In this document: positions 28,321 through 37,424 of the stretch, piece by piece
How the letters are laid out: every line of letters starts with the position of its first letter
How positions within the stretch are numbered: position 1 is the first letter of the stretch
Source of the DNA: Agromyces sp. G08B096
GTDB lineage: Bacteria > Actinomycetota > Actinomycetes > Actinomycetales > Microbacteriaceae
Direction: 5' to 3'
DNA length: 64,000 nt
Assembly (NCBI RefSeq): GCF_040267705.1
Contig: NZ_CP158374.1
Coordinates: 1,364,001-1,428,000 of the forward strand
Notes under the pieces: model-generated
The model's input: the letters and a program-made list of their open reading frames with translations, nothing else
Databases searched by the model: none
What the model was told of the DNA's origin: nothing
Translations under genes and position numbers: made by a program

Positions 28321-29549
28321 CGGTGTACGTGCCCGATCCGACCGGGAAGTGGGTCGCCGTCGTGCGTGCCGGACGCGTGCTCGCCGGCCAGGCCGACGTG
28401 TTCGGTCAGCCGGAGTACTGGGAGGCGGTCGCGACCACCGACCCGGTGGCGACGGTCCTCGGTCTCGTGACCCGCGCCGGGCTCGCCGACGCCCCGCCCT
28501 TCGCGCTCGCGGTGCCTGCCGGCGACGGCGAGGTGCGGATCGTCGTGCGCGGCGGGTTCCGCGTGCGCTGCGGCGACGAGGTCGTGAGCGGCGCGCGGGT
28601 GTCGACCTGGACCGAACGCATCGTCGCCGCCGACGGCCTCGAGATCCTGGCGCCCTTCGCGCGCACGGGCGGCACGCACGCGTGGCCGGCCGAGGAGGCC
28701 GTCGTCGCGGCATCCGCGGTGCGTCTCGGCGAGGCGCTCGCGTCTGCCGGCGATGCGGATGCCTCGGCCGAGGCATCGACGTCAGGGGTCGTCGCTCCGG
28801 CGACGGACGCCGTGCCCCTGGGCGATGCCGGCACGGGAACCGGCGTCGCGCCCGCCGACGGCCGACCCGCCGACGAGGCGGCGGCCGACGAGACCGCGAC
28901 CGACGAGGCGACGGTCGTGCAGGCGCCGAGCGGCCCGCCCGCACCGCCCGCACCCGCCTCGCCGCCCGCACCGCGGGTGGCGTCGGAGGCGACGGTCATC
29001 CCCGAGCAGACGATCGCGCCGGCCGACGAGCCCGTGGTCGACGACGAGGTCGAAGACCGCACGATCGTCGTGCCGCGTCCCACGGCGCTCACCGCCTCGG
29101 GCCCCGACGACGCGGAGGACGGCACCATCGCCCTCGATGCGATCCAGCGGTTGAAGCGCGAGCGGGCCCGTGGCGGCGACCGCGCGGCCGGCGAGGCCGC
29201 CGCTCCTGCGCCGAGCCTCCGCCTCGCGCTGCCCGGTGAGACGAGCGAGCCGCTCACCGGCGAGATCGTGCTCGGGCGCTCGCCCGGCGTCGGCCGAACG
29301 GTCGGCGGGCGCCTGCCGCGGCTCGTGACCATCGGCGCCGGCGACCCCGACATCTCGCGCAGCCACGTCAAGGTCGGTCTGCACGGCGGCACCGTGGTCG
29401 TCACCGACCTGAACTCCCGCAACGGCACCACGGTGATCCAGCCGGGCCGCGCGCCCGTTCGCCTGCGTGCCGGCGAGGAGACCCCCGTGCTCGTCGGCAC
29501 CGTGATCGACCTCGGCGGCGGCTGGGCCGTCACCGTGGAGGGCGACTGA
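28317..29549 (+). CDS. FHA domain protein with long Ala/Pro/acidic linker
   Basis: A 410-residue protein. Residues 1-120 form an N-terminal domain I do not recognise (MTVYVPDPTGKWVAVVRAGR). Residues 130-300 are a low-complexity linker rich in Ala, Pro, Asp and Thr, with many TV/TI-E/P segments that could be phosphorylated. The C-terminal FHA domain (about 315-410) keeps the phosphothreonine-binding residues in IVLGRSPG, DISRSHVKV and DLNSRNGT. It is coupled to the phosphatase by ATGA overlap and lies 1 base from the kinase gene. Probably a substrate and reader of that kinase. Confidence 0.88.
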   Translation: MTVYVPDPTGKWVAVVRAGRVLAGQADVFGQPEYWEAVATTDPVATVLGLVTRAGLADAPPFALAVPAGDGEVRIVVRGGFRVRCGDEVVSGARVSTWTERIVAADGLEILAPFARTGGTHAWPAEEAVVAASAVRLGEALASAGDADASAEASTSGVVAPATDAVPLGDAGTGTGVAPADGRPADEAAADETATDEATVVQAPSGPPAPPAPASPPAPRVASEATVIPEQTIAPADEPVVDDEVEDRTIVVPRPTALTASGPDDAEDGTIALDAIQRLKRERARGGDRAAGEAAAPAPSLRLALPGETSEPLTGEIVLGRSPGVGRTVGGRLPRLVTIGAGDPDISRSHVKVGLHGGTVVVTDLNSRNGTTVIQPGRAPVRLRAGEETPVLVGTVIDLGGGWAVTVEGD

Positions 29550-29550
29550 C

Positions 29551-31206
29551 ATGCGTCGCGCCTCCGCGCCACCTCCCGAGCTGCCGGGATACCGCCATGT
29601 GAGCCTGCTCGGCTCCGGCGGCTTCGCCGACGTGTTCCTCTACGAGCAGCGCCTGCCCCGCCGCCAGGTGGCGGTGAAGGTGCTGCTCGCCGACGACCTC
29701 ACCCGTGACACCCGGGCGCAGTTCGTCGCCGAGGCGAACCTCATGGCCCAGCTGTCGGCGCATCCGTACATCGTCACGATCTTCCACGCCGACGTCTCGG
29801 CCGACGGCCGGCCGTACTTCGTGATGGAGTACTGCCCGGGGCCCAGCCTCGCAGCACAGCTGAAGCAGGCGCCGTTCGGCGCCGAGCAGGCGCTCCGCAC
29901 CGGCATCCGCATCGCGGGCGCGGTCGCGACCGCGCACAGCGCCGGCATCCTGCACCGCGACATCAAGCCCGCGAACGTGCTGACCAACGCCTACGGATGG
30001 CCCGCCCTCACCGACTTCGGCATCTCGAGCAATCTCGAGGGCGAGCTGCCGATGCACACCATGACGTTCACGCGCGGCGGCGGCGATTCGACCGGGACGG
30101 GTCAGTCGGCGGTCGGCATGAGCGTGCCGTGGTCGCCGCCCGAGCTGTTCGACGACGAGGCCCGGGCGGACGTCCGCAGCGACGTCTTCTCGCTCGCCGC
30201 GACGGTGCACACCCTGCTTGCCGGTCGCAGCCCCTTCGAGGTGCCCGGGCGCCCGAACGGCTCGCTCGACCTCATCGGCCGGATCGAGCGGGGCGCGATC
30301 ACGCCGCTGAACCGGCCCGACCTGCCGCGCAGCCTCGTCGAGGTGCTCCGGACCGGCATGGCCATGCGGCCCGAGGACCGGTACGCGAGCGCTGTCGACT
30401 TCGCCCGCGCGTTGCAGCGCGTCGAGCTGGAACTCGGGTACGCGGCCACGACGATCGAGGTGCCGAACCTCGCGGAGGCGCCCATCGAGCGCGGCGCGCC
30501 CGATGGACCCGGCGCTCCTGCCGACGCGGACGAGACCCGAGCCCGCACGGTGCAGAGCGTGCACGCCCAGGGGCCGCAGGCGGGCAGAGCGGCCGCTCCG
30601 GCCGCCGATCCCGACGCCACCAGGCATCGTGCCCCGCAGCGGATCGACGCGCAGGGCGCGTCGGCGCCCGTCGACGAGCGCACGGTCGTGCGCCGGCCGG
30701 GTGAGCGGGCCGACGAGCATCCCGGCATCACCGACGAGACGGTCGTCCGCACGAAGCCCGACCCCGCGCAGCAGCCGGCCGCGCCGGCGCCTCGTCGCCG
30801 GACGCCGGTGGGCGCGATCATCGGCGGCGTCGCCGGTGCGATCGTGCTCGCCGTGGTCGGCATCGCCGTCGCGACCTCGCTCACGACGACTCCGCCCGAC
30901 GTGCCGGCGACCGAGGGCGCGGAGACCGAGGACGCGATCTCCGGCGAACAGGTGCCGGTCGCCGAGGTGGCTGCCGGCGTGAAGTCGGCCGACGGCACGA
31001 GCGCCACGTTCGCCGTCACGCACGAGGACGCCGAGGAGGGCGACCGGTACCGGTGGCGACGTGCCGACGGTATCGGCGACACGCAGGTCACCGACGGGTC
31101 CGAGATCGTCGTGACGGGCCTCGCCCCGGGCCAGTCGGTCTGCGTCGACGTGCAGGTGCAGCGCGGCACGAAGACGTCGCCCGAGCAGCGGGGATGCACG
31201 CCATGA
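29551..31206 (+). CDS. Membrane-anchored Ser/Thr protein kinase, PknB-like
   Basis: A 551-residue receptor-type kinase. The kinase domain (about residues 12-285) has the Gly loop LLGSGGFADVF, VAVKVL (ATP lysine), HRDIKPANVL (catalytic Asp), DFGISS and WSPPELF. A juxtamembrane region rich in Thr/Pro/Asp (290-410) carries likely autophosphorylation sites. One TM helix (about 418-441) leads to a roughly 110-residue exterior domain with a fibronectin-III-like look (YRWRRADGIGDTQVTDGS ... SVCVDVQVQRG). No PASTA repeats are present, so it probably senses something other than muropeptides. Overlaps the next gene by ATGA. Confidence 0.93.
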   Translation: MRRASAPPPELPGYRHVSLLGSGGFADVFLYEQRLPRRQVAVKVLLADDLTRDTRAQFVAEANLMAQLSAHPYIVTIFHADVSADGRPYFVMEYCPGPSLAAQLKQAPFGAEQALRTGIRIAGAVATAHSAGILHRDIKPANVLTNAYGWPALTDFGISSNLEGELPMHTMTFTRGGGDSTGTGQSAVGMSVPWSPPELFDDEARADVRSDVFSLAATVHTLLAGRSPFEVPGRPNGSLDLIGRIERGAITPLNRPDLPRSLVEVLRTGMAMRPEDRYASAVDFARALQRVELELGYAATTIEVPNLAEAPIERGAPDGPGAPADADETRARTVQSVHAQGPQAGRAAAPAADPDATRHRAPQRIDAQGASAPVDERTVVRRPGERADEHPGITDETVVRTKPDPAQQPAAPAPRRRTPVGAIIGGVAGAIVLAVVGIAVATSLTTTPPDVPATEGAETEDAISGEQVPVAEVAAGVKSADGTSATFAVTHEDAEEGDRYRWRRADGIGDTQVTDGSEIVVTGLAPGQSVCVDVQVQRGTKTSPEQRGCTP

Positions 31207-31910
31207 CCCCGCTGAAAGTGGAGTTCTGCGGCGAGTGGTACACCGTCGACCCCGACCGCCCGTTCGGCATCGGCCGCGAGTCCGACCTCGTCATCGACGA
31301 GAACCCGTACCTGCACCGCACCTTCCTCACTCTCAGGGCCGAGCACGGGCTCTGGTGGCTGCACAACGTGGGCCAGCTGCTGTCGGCGACCGTCTCCGAC
31401 GCCACCGGGGGAGTGCAGGCCTGGCTCGCCCCGGGCGCCCGCCTGCCGATCGTGTTCCAGACCATGCACGTCATGTTCAGCGCCGGGTCGACGACGTACG
31501 ACTTCGCGATCCACGCCGAGACCGATCTGTATGCGACCTCGCTCACGACGACCGAGGCCGGCACGGGCACGACGATCATGCCCGTCACGTTGACGGCCGG
31601 GCAGCGGCTGCTCGTGCTCGCGCTCGCCGAGCCGGTGCTCGTCCAGCACGCCGCCGGCCGGGCCACGGTGCCCTCCTCCGCCGAGGCCGCCCAGCGCCTC
31701 GGCTGGAGCATGACGACCTTCAACCGCAAGCTCGACAACGTGTGCGAGAAGCTCGACCGCATCGGCGTGCAGGGCCTCCGCGGCGGACGCGGGAAGCTCG
31801 CGACGAACCGCCGCACCAGGCTCGTCGAGTACGCCGTCGCGACCCGGCTGGTCAGCGCCGACGACCTGCCGCTGCTCGACGCCGCGAACACTGCCGACGA
31901 CGCGTCCTGA
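31203..31910 (+). CDS. FHA-like / winged-helix DNA-binding protein
   Basis: A 235-residue soluble protein. Residues 1-110 resemble an FHA domain (FGIGRESDLVIDENPYLHRTFL, with Arg, Ser and His in place of the usual G-R-S-x-x-S-H). Residues 140-225 look like a winged HTH (SAEAAQRLGWSMTTFNRKLDNV, then KLDRIGVQGLRG). It begins within the kinase stop codon. The likely role is a transcription factor that reads phosphothreonine on a partner and controls this cluster, perhaps the promoter at 31937. The FHA call is by pattern only. Confidence 0.75.
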   Translation: MTPLKVEFCGEWYTVDPDRPFGIGRESDLVIDENPYLHRTFLTLRAEHGLWWLHNVGQLLSATVSDATGGVQAWLAPGARLPIVFQTMHVMFSAGSTTYDFAIHAETDLYATSLTTTEAGTGTTIMPVTLTAGQRLLVLALAEPVLVQHAAGRATVPSSAEAAQRLGWSMTTFNRKLDNVCEKLDRIGVQGLRGGRGKLATNRRTRLVEYAVATRLVSADDLPLLDAANTADDAS

Positions 31911-31936
31911 CGGGCGACATGGGGAGTCCTCCCCGT

Positions 31937-31965
31937 TTGGGGGCCTTCCGCTCGCGTGTTAGGTT
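31937..31965 (+). promoter_or_regulatory. Promoter of the giant Ig-like protein gene
   Basis: TTGGGG, 17-base spacer, TAGGTT, giving a leader of about 60 bases. The ATG at 32035 has a GGGGAG site 4 bases upstream. A short inverted repeat, GGGGAG / CTCCCC (31921-31934), sits just before the -35 and could be an operator. Confidence 0.55.
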
Positions 31966-32034
31966 GATGCCCGCCGGGACCCGCCTGCCGCCTGCCCGGA
32001 CGTATCCACGACGAACGCCGACCTGGGGAGTTGC

Positions 32035-35000
32035 ATGAGCACGTTCGCGTCGCTCCTCCGCCGGCGCAAGCCGATCGCCACCACTGCGGCGATCGCGGTG
32101 CTCGCCGGCGTGCCCGTCACGTTCGCATTGCTGCACCAGGGCTTCCCGGTCACCGACCCCGACCTGCGGGTGCGCGACGTCTGGGTGACCAACGCGCAAG
32201 ACCTCCTCGCGGGCCGGCTGAACCGGCAGATCGAGGAGCTCGACGCGGCCGTCGCGACGGCCGCGAGCGAGACCGACGTGTTCCAGCACGGCGAGGACGT
32301 CTTCCTCTACGACGCTGCGGCCGGCGCCGTCGAGCGGGTGGATGCCTCGTTCACGACGCTCGTCGAACGCATCGACGTGCCGCCCGCGTCGACCATCGCC
32401 TACGGCGGCGACGTCCTCGCGGTGCTCTCGCCCAAGGGCGAGCTGTGGACGATCGACGCGGGCGGGGAGCTCGCCTTCGACTGGCGTGGCACCGACCCCG
32501 TCGCCGAGGTCGACGGCGAGGGCGACCTCGCGGTCAGCAGCGAGGGCACGGTGTTCGCCAGCTCGCCCGATGACGGCGTGGTGCTGAAGCTCGTCCGCGG
32601 AGCGGACGAGACCGAGCCCGTCGAGGTCGGCAAGCTCGGCCGGCACGAGCTCGCCGCGGTCGGCGAGCAGCCCGTCGTGCTCGACTTCGACGCCGACGCG
32701 CTGCGCGTGGGCGACCGTCGCATCGAGCTGCCCGAGGCGGCGCTCCGACTGCAGCAGTCCGGGCCGGAGGCATCCACCGCCGTCGTCGCGACGGCCACCG
32801 GGCTGCTCGAGGTGCCGCTCGGCGGCGGCGACATCCGCGAGATCCCGCACGACGGCGTCGCGGGCGCCGATGAGGACGCCGAGAGCGTCGCCGCACCTGT
32901 CCGGCTCGGCGACTGCCTGCACGGGGCCTGGGCCGAGGCCGGCCGCTACCTCGCGGCCTGCGAGGGGCAGGAGCCTCGCGGCGTCGACCTCGAGCAGTCG
33001 ACCGTCGGCGGGCGGCTCGAGTTCCGCGTGAACCGCGACGTGATCGTGCTGAACAACCTCGCCAACGGCGACGCCTGGCTCGTCGACTCCGACCTGCGTC
33101 TCGTCGACAACTGGGAGGAGGTGACGCCGCCGGAGGAGACCGAGGAGCTCGAGGGCGAGGAGAAGAGCTCGCAGCAGACCTTCGAGGACACCCTTGCCGA
33201 GCGCACCGACCAGAACCGGCCGCCCGTCGCCCGCGACGACGACTACGGCGTCCGGCCCGACCGCACCACCATCGTCGAGGTGCTCGAGAACGACACCGAC
33301 CCCGACGGCGACGTGCTCACCATCGCCGCGACCAACGGCGTGCCCGAGGGCGCAGGCCGCATCGACGTCATCGACGGTGGGCGCGCGCTGCAGTACACGC
33401 CCGCCGAGGGTGCGGCCGGCACGCTGAGCTTCCGCTACACCGCCGACGACGGCCGGGGCGGCGTCGCCGAGGCATCCGTGAACCTGCGCGTCGTCCCCGA
33501 CACCGAGAACCAGGCGCCCATCGCGCTCCGCAACGGCGCCGTGAGCGTCGAGCAGGGCCAGCACATCTCGTACAACCTGCTCGCCGACTGGAACGACCCC
33601 GACGGCGACGACCTGTTCCTCGTCGACGCCTCCCCGACCGGCGGCGATGTCGTGCGGTTCAGCCCCGACGGGTTCGTCACCTTCGAGCACAAGTCCGCCG
33701 AGCTCGGGCTCAAGGAGGTCGCGTACACGATCTCCGACGGGCAGGCCGCGAGCACGGGCACCTTCACGGTCGACGTGAAGCCCGCCGGCTCCCTGAACCC
33801 CGTCGGCACACCCGACTACGCGCAGACGTTCGTCGGCGAGACGACCGTGATCGAGCCCCTCGAAAACGACCTCTCGCCCTCCGGCGCGCCGCTGCAGCTG
33901 CTCGGCGTGCAGGAAACGCCGGACGGCGCCACCGTCACGCCGAACCCCGAGCGCGGAACCCTCGCGTTCACGAGCAACCAGGTCGGGGAGTACATCTTCC
34001 TGTACGACCTCGGCGCGGGAGCGAACGTCAGCGTCGGACTCGTGCGGGTGCAGGTGGTCGAACCGCCGTCCGAGACGCCGGCGCCGATCGCCGTGAAGGA
34101 CACCGCCTTCCTCCGACCCGGCGAGCCGACGTCGGTCTCCGTGCTCGCGAACGACGTCTCGCCGTCGGGCCGGGTCCTCGCGGTGCAGTCGATCGACGAC
34201 ACCGCCACCGAGGGCCTCGTCTCCGTCGAGCTCATCACGAACACCGTCGCCCGCGTGAGCGCCTCGGAGGCGCTCGACCGCCAGCTCGAGTTCGAGTACA
34301 CCGTGTCAGACGGCGTGAACTCCTCGACCGCCACGGTCACCGTCGTGCCGGTGCCGCCGCTCGTCAAGCACCAGCCGCCCGTCGCCCTCGACGATGCCGC
34401 CGTCGTGCGCGCGGGCGACATCGTCAGCGTCCCGGTGCTCGCGAACGACTACCACCCGGATGCCTCGACGATGCATCTGCTGCCCGAGCTCGACCAGTCG
34501 GGGGCCGAGGGCGGCATCGCCTTCATCGACGACGAGACGCTGCGCTTCCAGGCGCCCTCCTCGCCCGGGGTGAAGACCGTCGTCTACACGGTCACCGACG
34601 ACTTCGAGCAGATCGCGCGCGCCACCGTGACGTTCAACGTGATCGGCCGCGACGCCGAGAACCGGGCGCCGCTGCCGACCCCGCTCACGTCCCGCACCTT
34701 CGCCGGGTCGACCGTGAAGATCGACGTGCCGCTCGACGGCATCGACCCCGACGGCGACTCGGTCGTGCTCACCGGCATCGCGTCGGCGCCGGCCCTCGGC
34801 CGCATCGTCGAGCGCACGAGCACGTCGCTCACGTACGAGGCGTTCCCGGGCGCCGCCGGCACCGACACGTTCTCGTACGAGGTCCGCGACACGTTCGGCA
34901 AGACCGCCGAGGGCACCATCCGGATCGGCGTCATCCCGCGGCCGGAGGTGCAGCTGCCGCCGAAGGCGGTCGACGACACCATCGAGATGAAGCCCGGCCG

Positions 35001-37371
35001 CACCGCGGGCGTCGAGGTGCTGCTGAACGACTCCGACCCGAGCGGCTTCCAGTTGCACGTCGCCGACCTGCCCGAGGTCGACGAGGGCATCGAGGCCGAG
35101 ATCCGCGACCGGCGCCGCGTCGTCGTGACGGCGCCCGAGGCCGAGGGTGGGTACACCGTCCGCTACCAGATCTCCAATGGCCGCGGCGGTACCGACACCG
35201 CGTTCCTGCAGATCGCCGTGAGCGAGGACGCGATCGTCCCGCCGCCCACCGCGGAAGACCAGATCATCGAGCCCGAGCAGGTCGTCGGCGGTGAGTCCGT
35301 CGTCGTCGACCCGCTGAAGGATGCCACGAACCCGGGCGGTCTGGTCGAAGACCTCGTCGTCTCGCTCGAGGGCCCGAACGCCGACCTCGCCGAGCTCGCG
35401 TCCGACGGCACGATCGAGGTCGAGCCGCGCCGCGAACGGTACGCGGTCGCATTCCGCCTCACGAACGAGCTCGACGAGCTGTCGGCGATGGCCTTCGTCA
35501 TCGTGCCGCCCGCGCCGGGCGGCGACGAGGTGCCTGAAGAGACCCAGCGTCCGAAGACCCCGGAAGAGCTCGCCGCTGAGGAGCGGGCGAAGTTCCCCGC
35601 GCCGCACCTCAAGTCGCTTGGCGAGATCGTGGTGCCGATGAACGGCCGCATCGAGTGGAGCGTCGACGACCTCGTCGAGGTGCCGTCCGGTCAGCCCGCC
35701 ACCATCCTGTCCGCGAGCGCCACGAACGCCCGGTCGTCGTCGTTCGTGAGCGGCACGGAGCTGCAGTTCGAGCCCGCGCGCGATTACCGCGGGCCGGCGA
35801 CGCTCACCTTCGAGGTCACCGACGGCGACGGCCCCGACGACCCCGTGGGCCGGCGCGCGATCCTCAGCCTGCCGATCACCGTAGGCGACCCCGGCTTCAA
35901 CGACGTGGCGCCCACGTTCACGCCGGTCAACGAGACCATCGAGGCCGGCGAGGCGCCGCTCGAGATCGACCTGCGCGCCTCGACCGATCAGCCGAACAAA
36001 GAGAACATCGAGAAGGTCTCGTACACGAACCTCTCCGGCGAGACCGCCGACATCTCCGCCGACATCGTCGACGGGGCGACCCTGCGCGTGTCCGCGCCGC
36101 TCGGCGTGCAGCCCGGCACCGCCACGCGCCTGTCATTCGCGCTGAAGTTCAACGAGTTCACGGTGCCCGGGTACGTGGACGTGAAGGTGGTCTCCTCCAC
36201 TCGTGCGATGCCGCGCGCGGTGGACGACCCGAACACGGGCCAGATCGAGATGACGCGGAGCGACAGTCAGGTCGTCGACGTGCTCTCGAACGACTTCAAC
36301 CCGTTCGAGCAGGACGGCGTGCCGCTGAGGGTCGTCGCCGCCGAAATCGCCCAGCAGAGCGTCGGTGCCGGCGCGAGCGTGAGCTTCACGAGCGAGAACC
36401 TGACGGTGCGCACCGGGTCGGCGTTCACGGGCAACCTCACGGTCATCTACCGCATCGAAGACGGCACGAAGGACCCGGCCCGGCAGACGCAGGGGTACGT
36501 GAATGTGGTCGTGCGGGCGGCCCCGGACGCGCCCGGGGCGCCGACGGCGACGGCCGGCGACGGCAGCGCGGTCGTGAGATGGAACGCGCCGGCGAACAAC
36601 AACTCGCCGATCACGGGTTATGTCGTCCGATGGGCCGGCGGTGAGAAGCCCTTCGGCGCCGACGCCGCCGGGAGGAACCAGACGATCGGTTCGCTCAGGA
36701 ACGGGACGGAGTACTCGTTCACCGTCACGGCGATCAACGCCATCGGGGAATCCGCCGTATCCCGAGCGTCCAACCCTGTGACCCCGTGGGGTACCCCCAC
36801 ACCACCGCGCAGCCCGCAGGCGAGCGCGAGCGGCACCGCCCCGACGACCGTTACGGGCAGCTGGGTGGTGCCCGAAGACACGGGCGGCGGCGGCATCCGA
36901 TACCAGGCGCGACTGGTCGGCCACAACAACACGTGGCGCGACGTCAGTGGTACATCGACGTCCTGGAGCAATGTCGGGGCCGGCACGTTCACCATGGAGG
37001 TCCGCGCGATCAACGGCGGCGGAAACGTGAGCGGCGTCGCGTCGAGGAACGTCAGCGTGAGCAACCCGCCGCCGCCCCAGCCGAGCGTCACCGTGCGCAA
37101 GGGGCCGGCCATGGGGCCGTACCACGGTCAGTACGGCAACTGCAACGGCACGTGTTGGTTCTTCGACGTCCAGGTCGAGAACTTCCGCGGGTCCGGACAG
37201 GTCACCGTCGTCCCGGGCTGCAACTCGACCACGCTGAGCGGTCGCTACACGATCAACCTCGACGGCAACGGCAACGGCCGGTACGTCGGCGGGTGGAGCG
37301 GTGGCAACCCGCAGAGCTTCTGCGGCGACTCGGGCTGGGCCGAGGTGAACGGCATCAGAGACTACTGGTGA
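32035..37371 (+). CDS. Giant exported Ig-like / FN3 repeat protein
   Basis: A 1,778-residue protein. A basic N-terminus (RRRK) and one hydrophobic helix (about residues 17-36) act as a signal anchor. Residues 75-365 have short beta-strand repeats like a beta-propeller. From about 394 to 1495 there are roughly eleven cadherin/VCBS-like Ig repeats marked by N-D-x-x-P motifs such as LENDTDPDGD, LANDVSPSG and LSNDFNPF; DPDGD motifs may bind Ca2+. Residues 1500-1685 hold two FN3 domains. The last 95 residues form a Gly/Asn/aromatic domain with four cysteines. No LPXTG sorting signal is present. It probably forms an extended surface fibre. The MoxR gene follows after 53 bases. Confidence 0.88.
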   Translation: MSTFASLLRRRKPIATTAAIAVLAGVPVTFALLHQGFPVTDPDLRVRDVWVTNAQDLLAGRLNRQIEELDAAVATAASETDVFQHGEDVFLYDAAAGAVERVDASFTTLVERIDVPPASTIAYGGDVLAVLSPKGELWTIDAGGELAFDWRGTDPVAEVDGEGDLAVSSEGTVFASSPDDGVVLKLVRGADETEPVEVGKLGRHELAAVGEQPVVLDFDADALRVGDRRIELPEAALRLQQSGPEASTAVVATATGLLEVPLGGGDIREIPHDGVAGADEDAESVAAPVRLGDCLHGAWAEAGRYLAACEGQEPRGVDLEQSTVGGRLEFRVNRDVIVLNNLANGDAWLVDSDLRLVDNWEEVTPPEETEELEGEEKSSQQTFEDTLAERTDQNRPPVARDDDYGVRPDRTTIVEVLENDTDPDGDVLTIAATNGVPEGAGRIDVIDGGRALQYTPAEGAAGTLSFRYTADDGRGGVAEASVNLRVVPDTENQAPIALRNGAVSVEQGQHISYNLLADWNDPDGDDLFLVDASPTGGDVVRFSPDGFVTFEHKSAELGLKEVAYTISDGQAASTGTFTVDVKPAGSLNPVGTPDYAQTFVGETTVIEPLENDLSPSGAPLQLLGVQETPDGATVTPNPERGTLAFTSNQVGEYIFLYDLGAGANVSVGLVRVQVVEPPSETPAPIAVKDTAFLRPGEPTSVSVLANDVSPSGRVLAVQSIDDTATEGLVSVELITNTVARVSASEALDRQLEFEYTVSDGVNSSTATVTVVPVPPLVKHQPPVALDDAAVVRAGDIVSVPVLANDYHPDASTMHLLPELDQSGAEGGIAFIDDETLRFQAPSSPGVKTVVYTVTDDFEQIARATVTFNVIGRDAENRAPLPTPLTSRTFAGSTVKIDVPLDGIDPDGDSVVLTGIASAPALGRIVERTSTSLTYEAFPGAAGTDTFSYEVRDTFGKTAEGTIRIGVIPRPEVQLPPKAVDDTIEMKPGRTAGVEVLLNDSDPSGFQLHVADLPEVDEGIEAEIRDRRRVVVTAPEAEGGYTVRYQISNGRGGTDTAFLQIAVSEDAIVPPPTAEDQIIEPEQVVGGESVVVDPLKDATNPGGLVEDLVVSLEGPNADLAELASDGTIEVEPRRERYAVAFRLTNELDELSAMAFVIVPPAPGGDEVPEETQRPKTPEELAAEERAKFPAPHLKSLGEIVVPMNGRIEWSVDDLVEVPSGQPATILSASATNARSSSFVSGTELQFEPARDYRGPATLTFEVTDGDGPDDPVGRRAILSLPITVGDPGFNDVAPTFTPVNETIEAGEAPLEIDLRASTDQPNKENIEKVSYTNLSGETADISADIVDGATLRVSAPLGVQPGTATRLSFALKFNEFTVPGYVDVKVVSSTRAMPRAVDDPNTGQIEMTRSDSQVVDVLSNDFNPFEQDGVPLRVVAAEIAQQSVGAGASVSFTSENLTVRTGSAFTGNLTVIYRIEDGTKDPARQTQGYVNVVVRAAPDAPGAPTATAGDGSAVVRWNAPANNNSPITGYVVRWAGGEKPFGADAAGRNQTIGSLRNGTEYSFTVTAINAIGESAVSRASNPVTPWGTPTPPRSPQASASGTAPTTVTGSWVVPEDTGGGGIRYQARLVGHNNTWRDVSGTSTSWSNVGAGTFTMEVRAINGGGNVSGVASRNVSVSNPPPPQPSVTVRKGPAMGPYHGQYGNCNGTCWFFDVQVENFRGSGQVTVVPGCNSTTLSGRYTINLDGNGNGRYVGGWSGGNPQSFCGDSGWAEVNGIRDYW

Positions 37372-37424
37372 TCCCTCGGCAACCCCCACGACGCAACCGA
37401 TCGACAGAGACGTAAGGAACACCA

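Noticed and set aside
29551-31206. The kinase as the classical PknB of the cell-division locus.
   Set aside because: It lacks PASTA repeats, and no FtsW, PbpA or adjoining division genes accompany it.
32035-37371. The giant repeat protein as an RTX toxin or contact-dependent toxin.
   Set aside because: There are no GGxGxD nonapeptide arrays, no C-terminal toxin domain and no immunity gene; the cysteine-containing end follows FN3 domains and looks like a binding tip.
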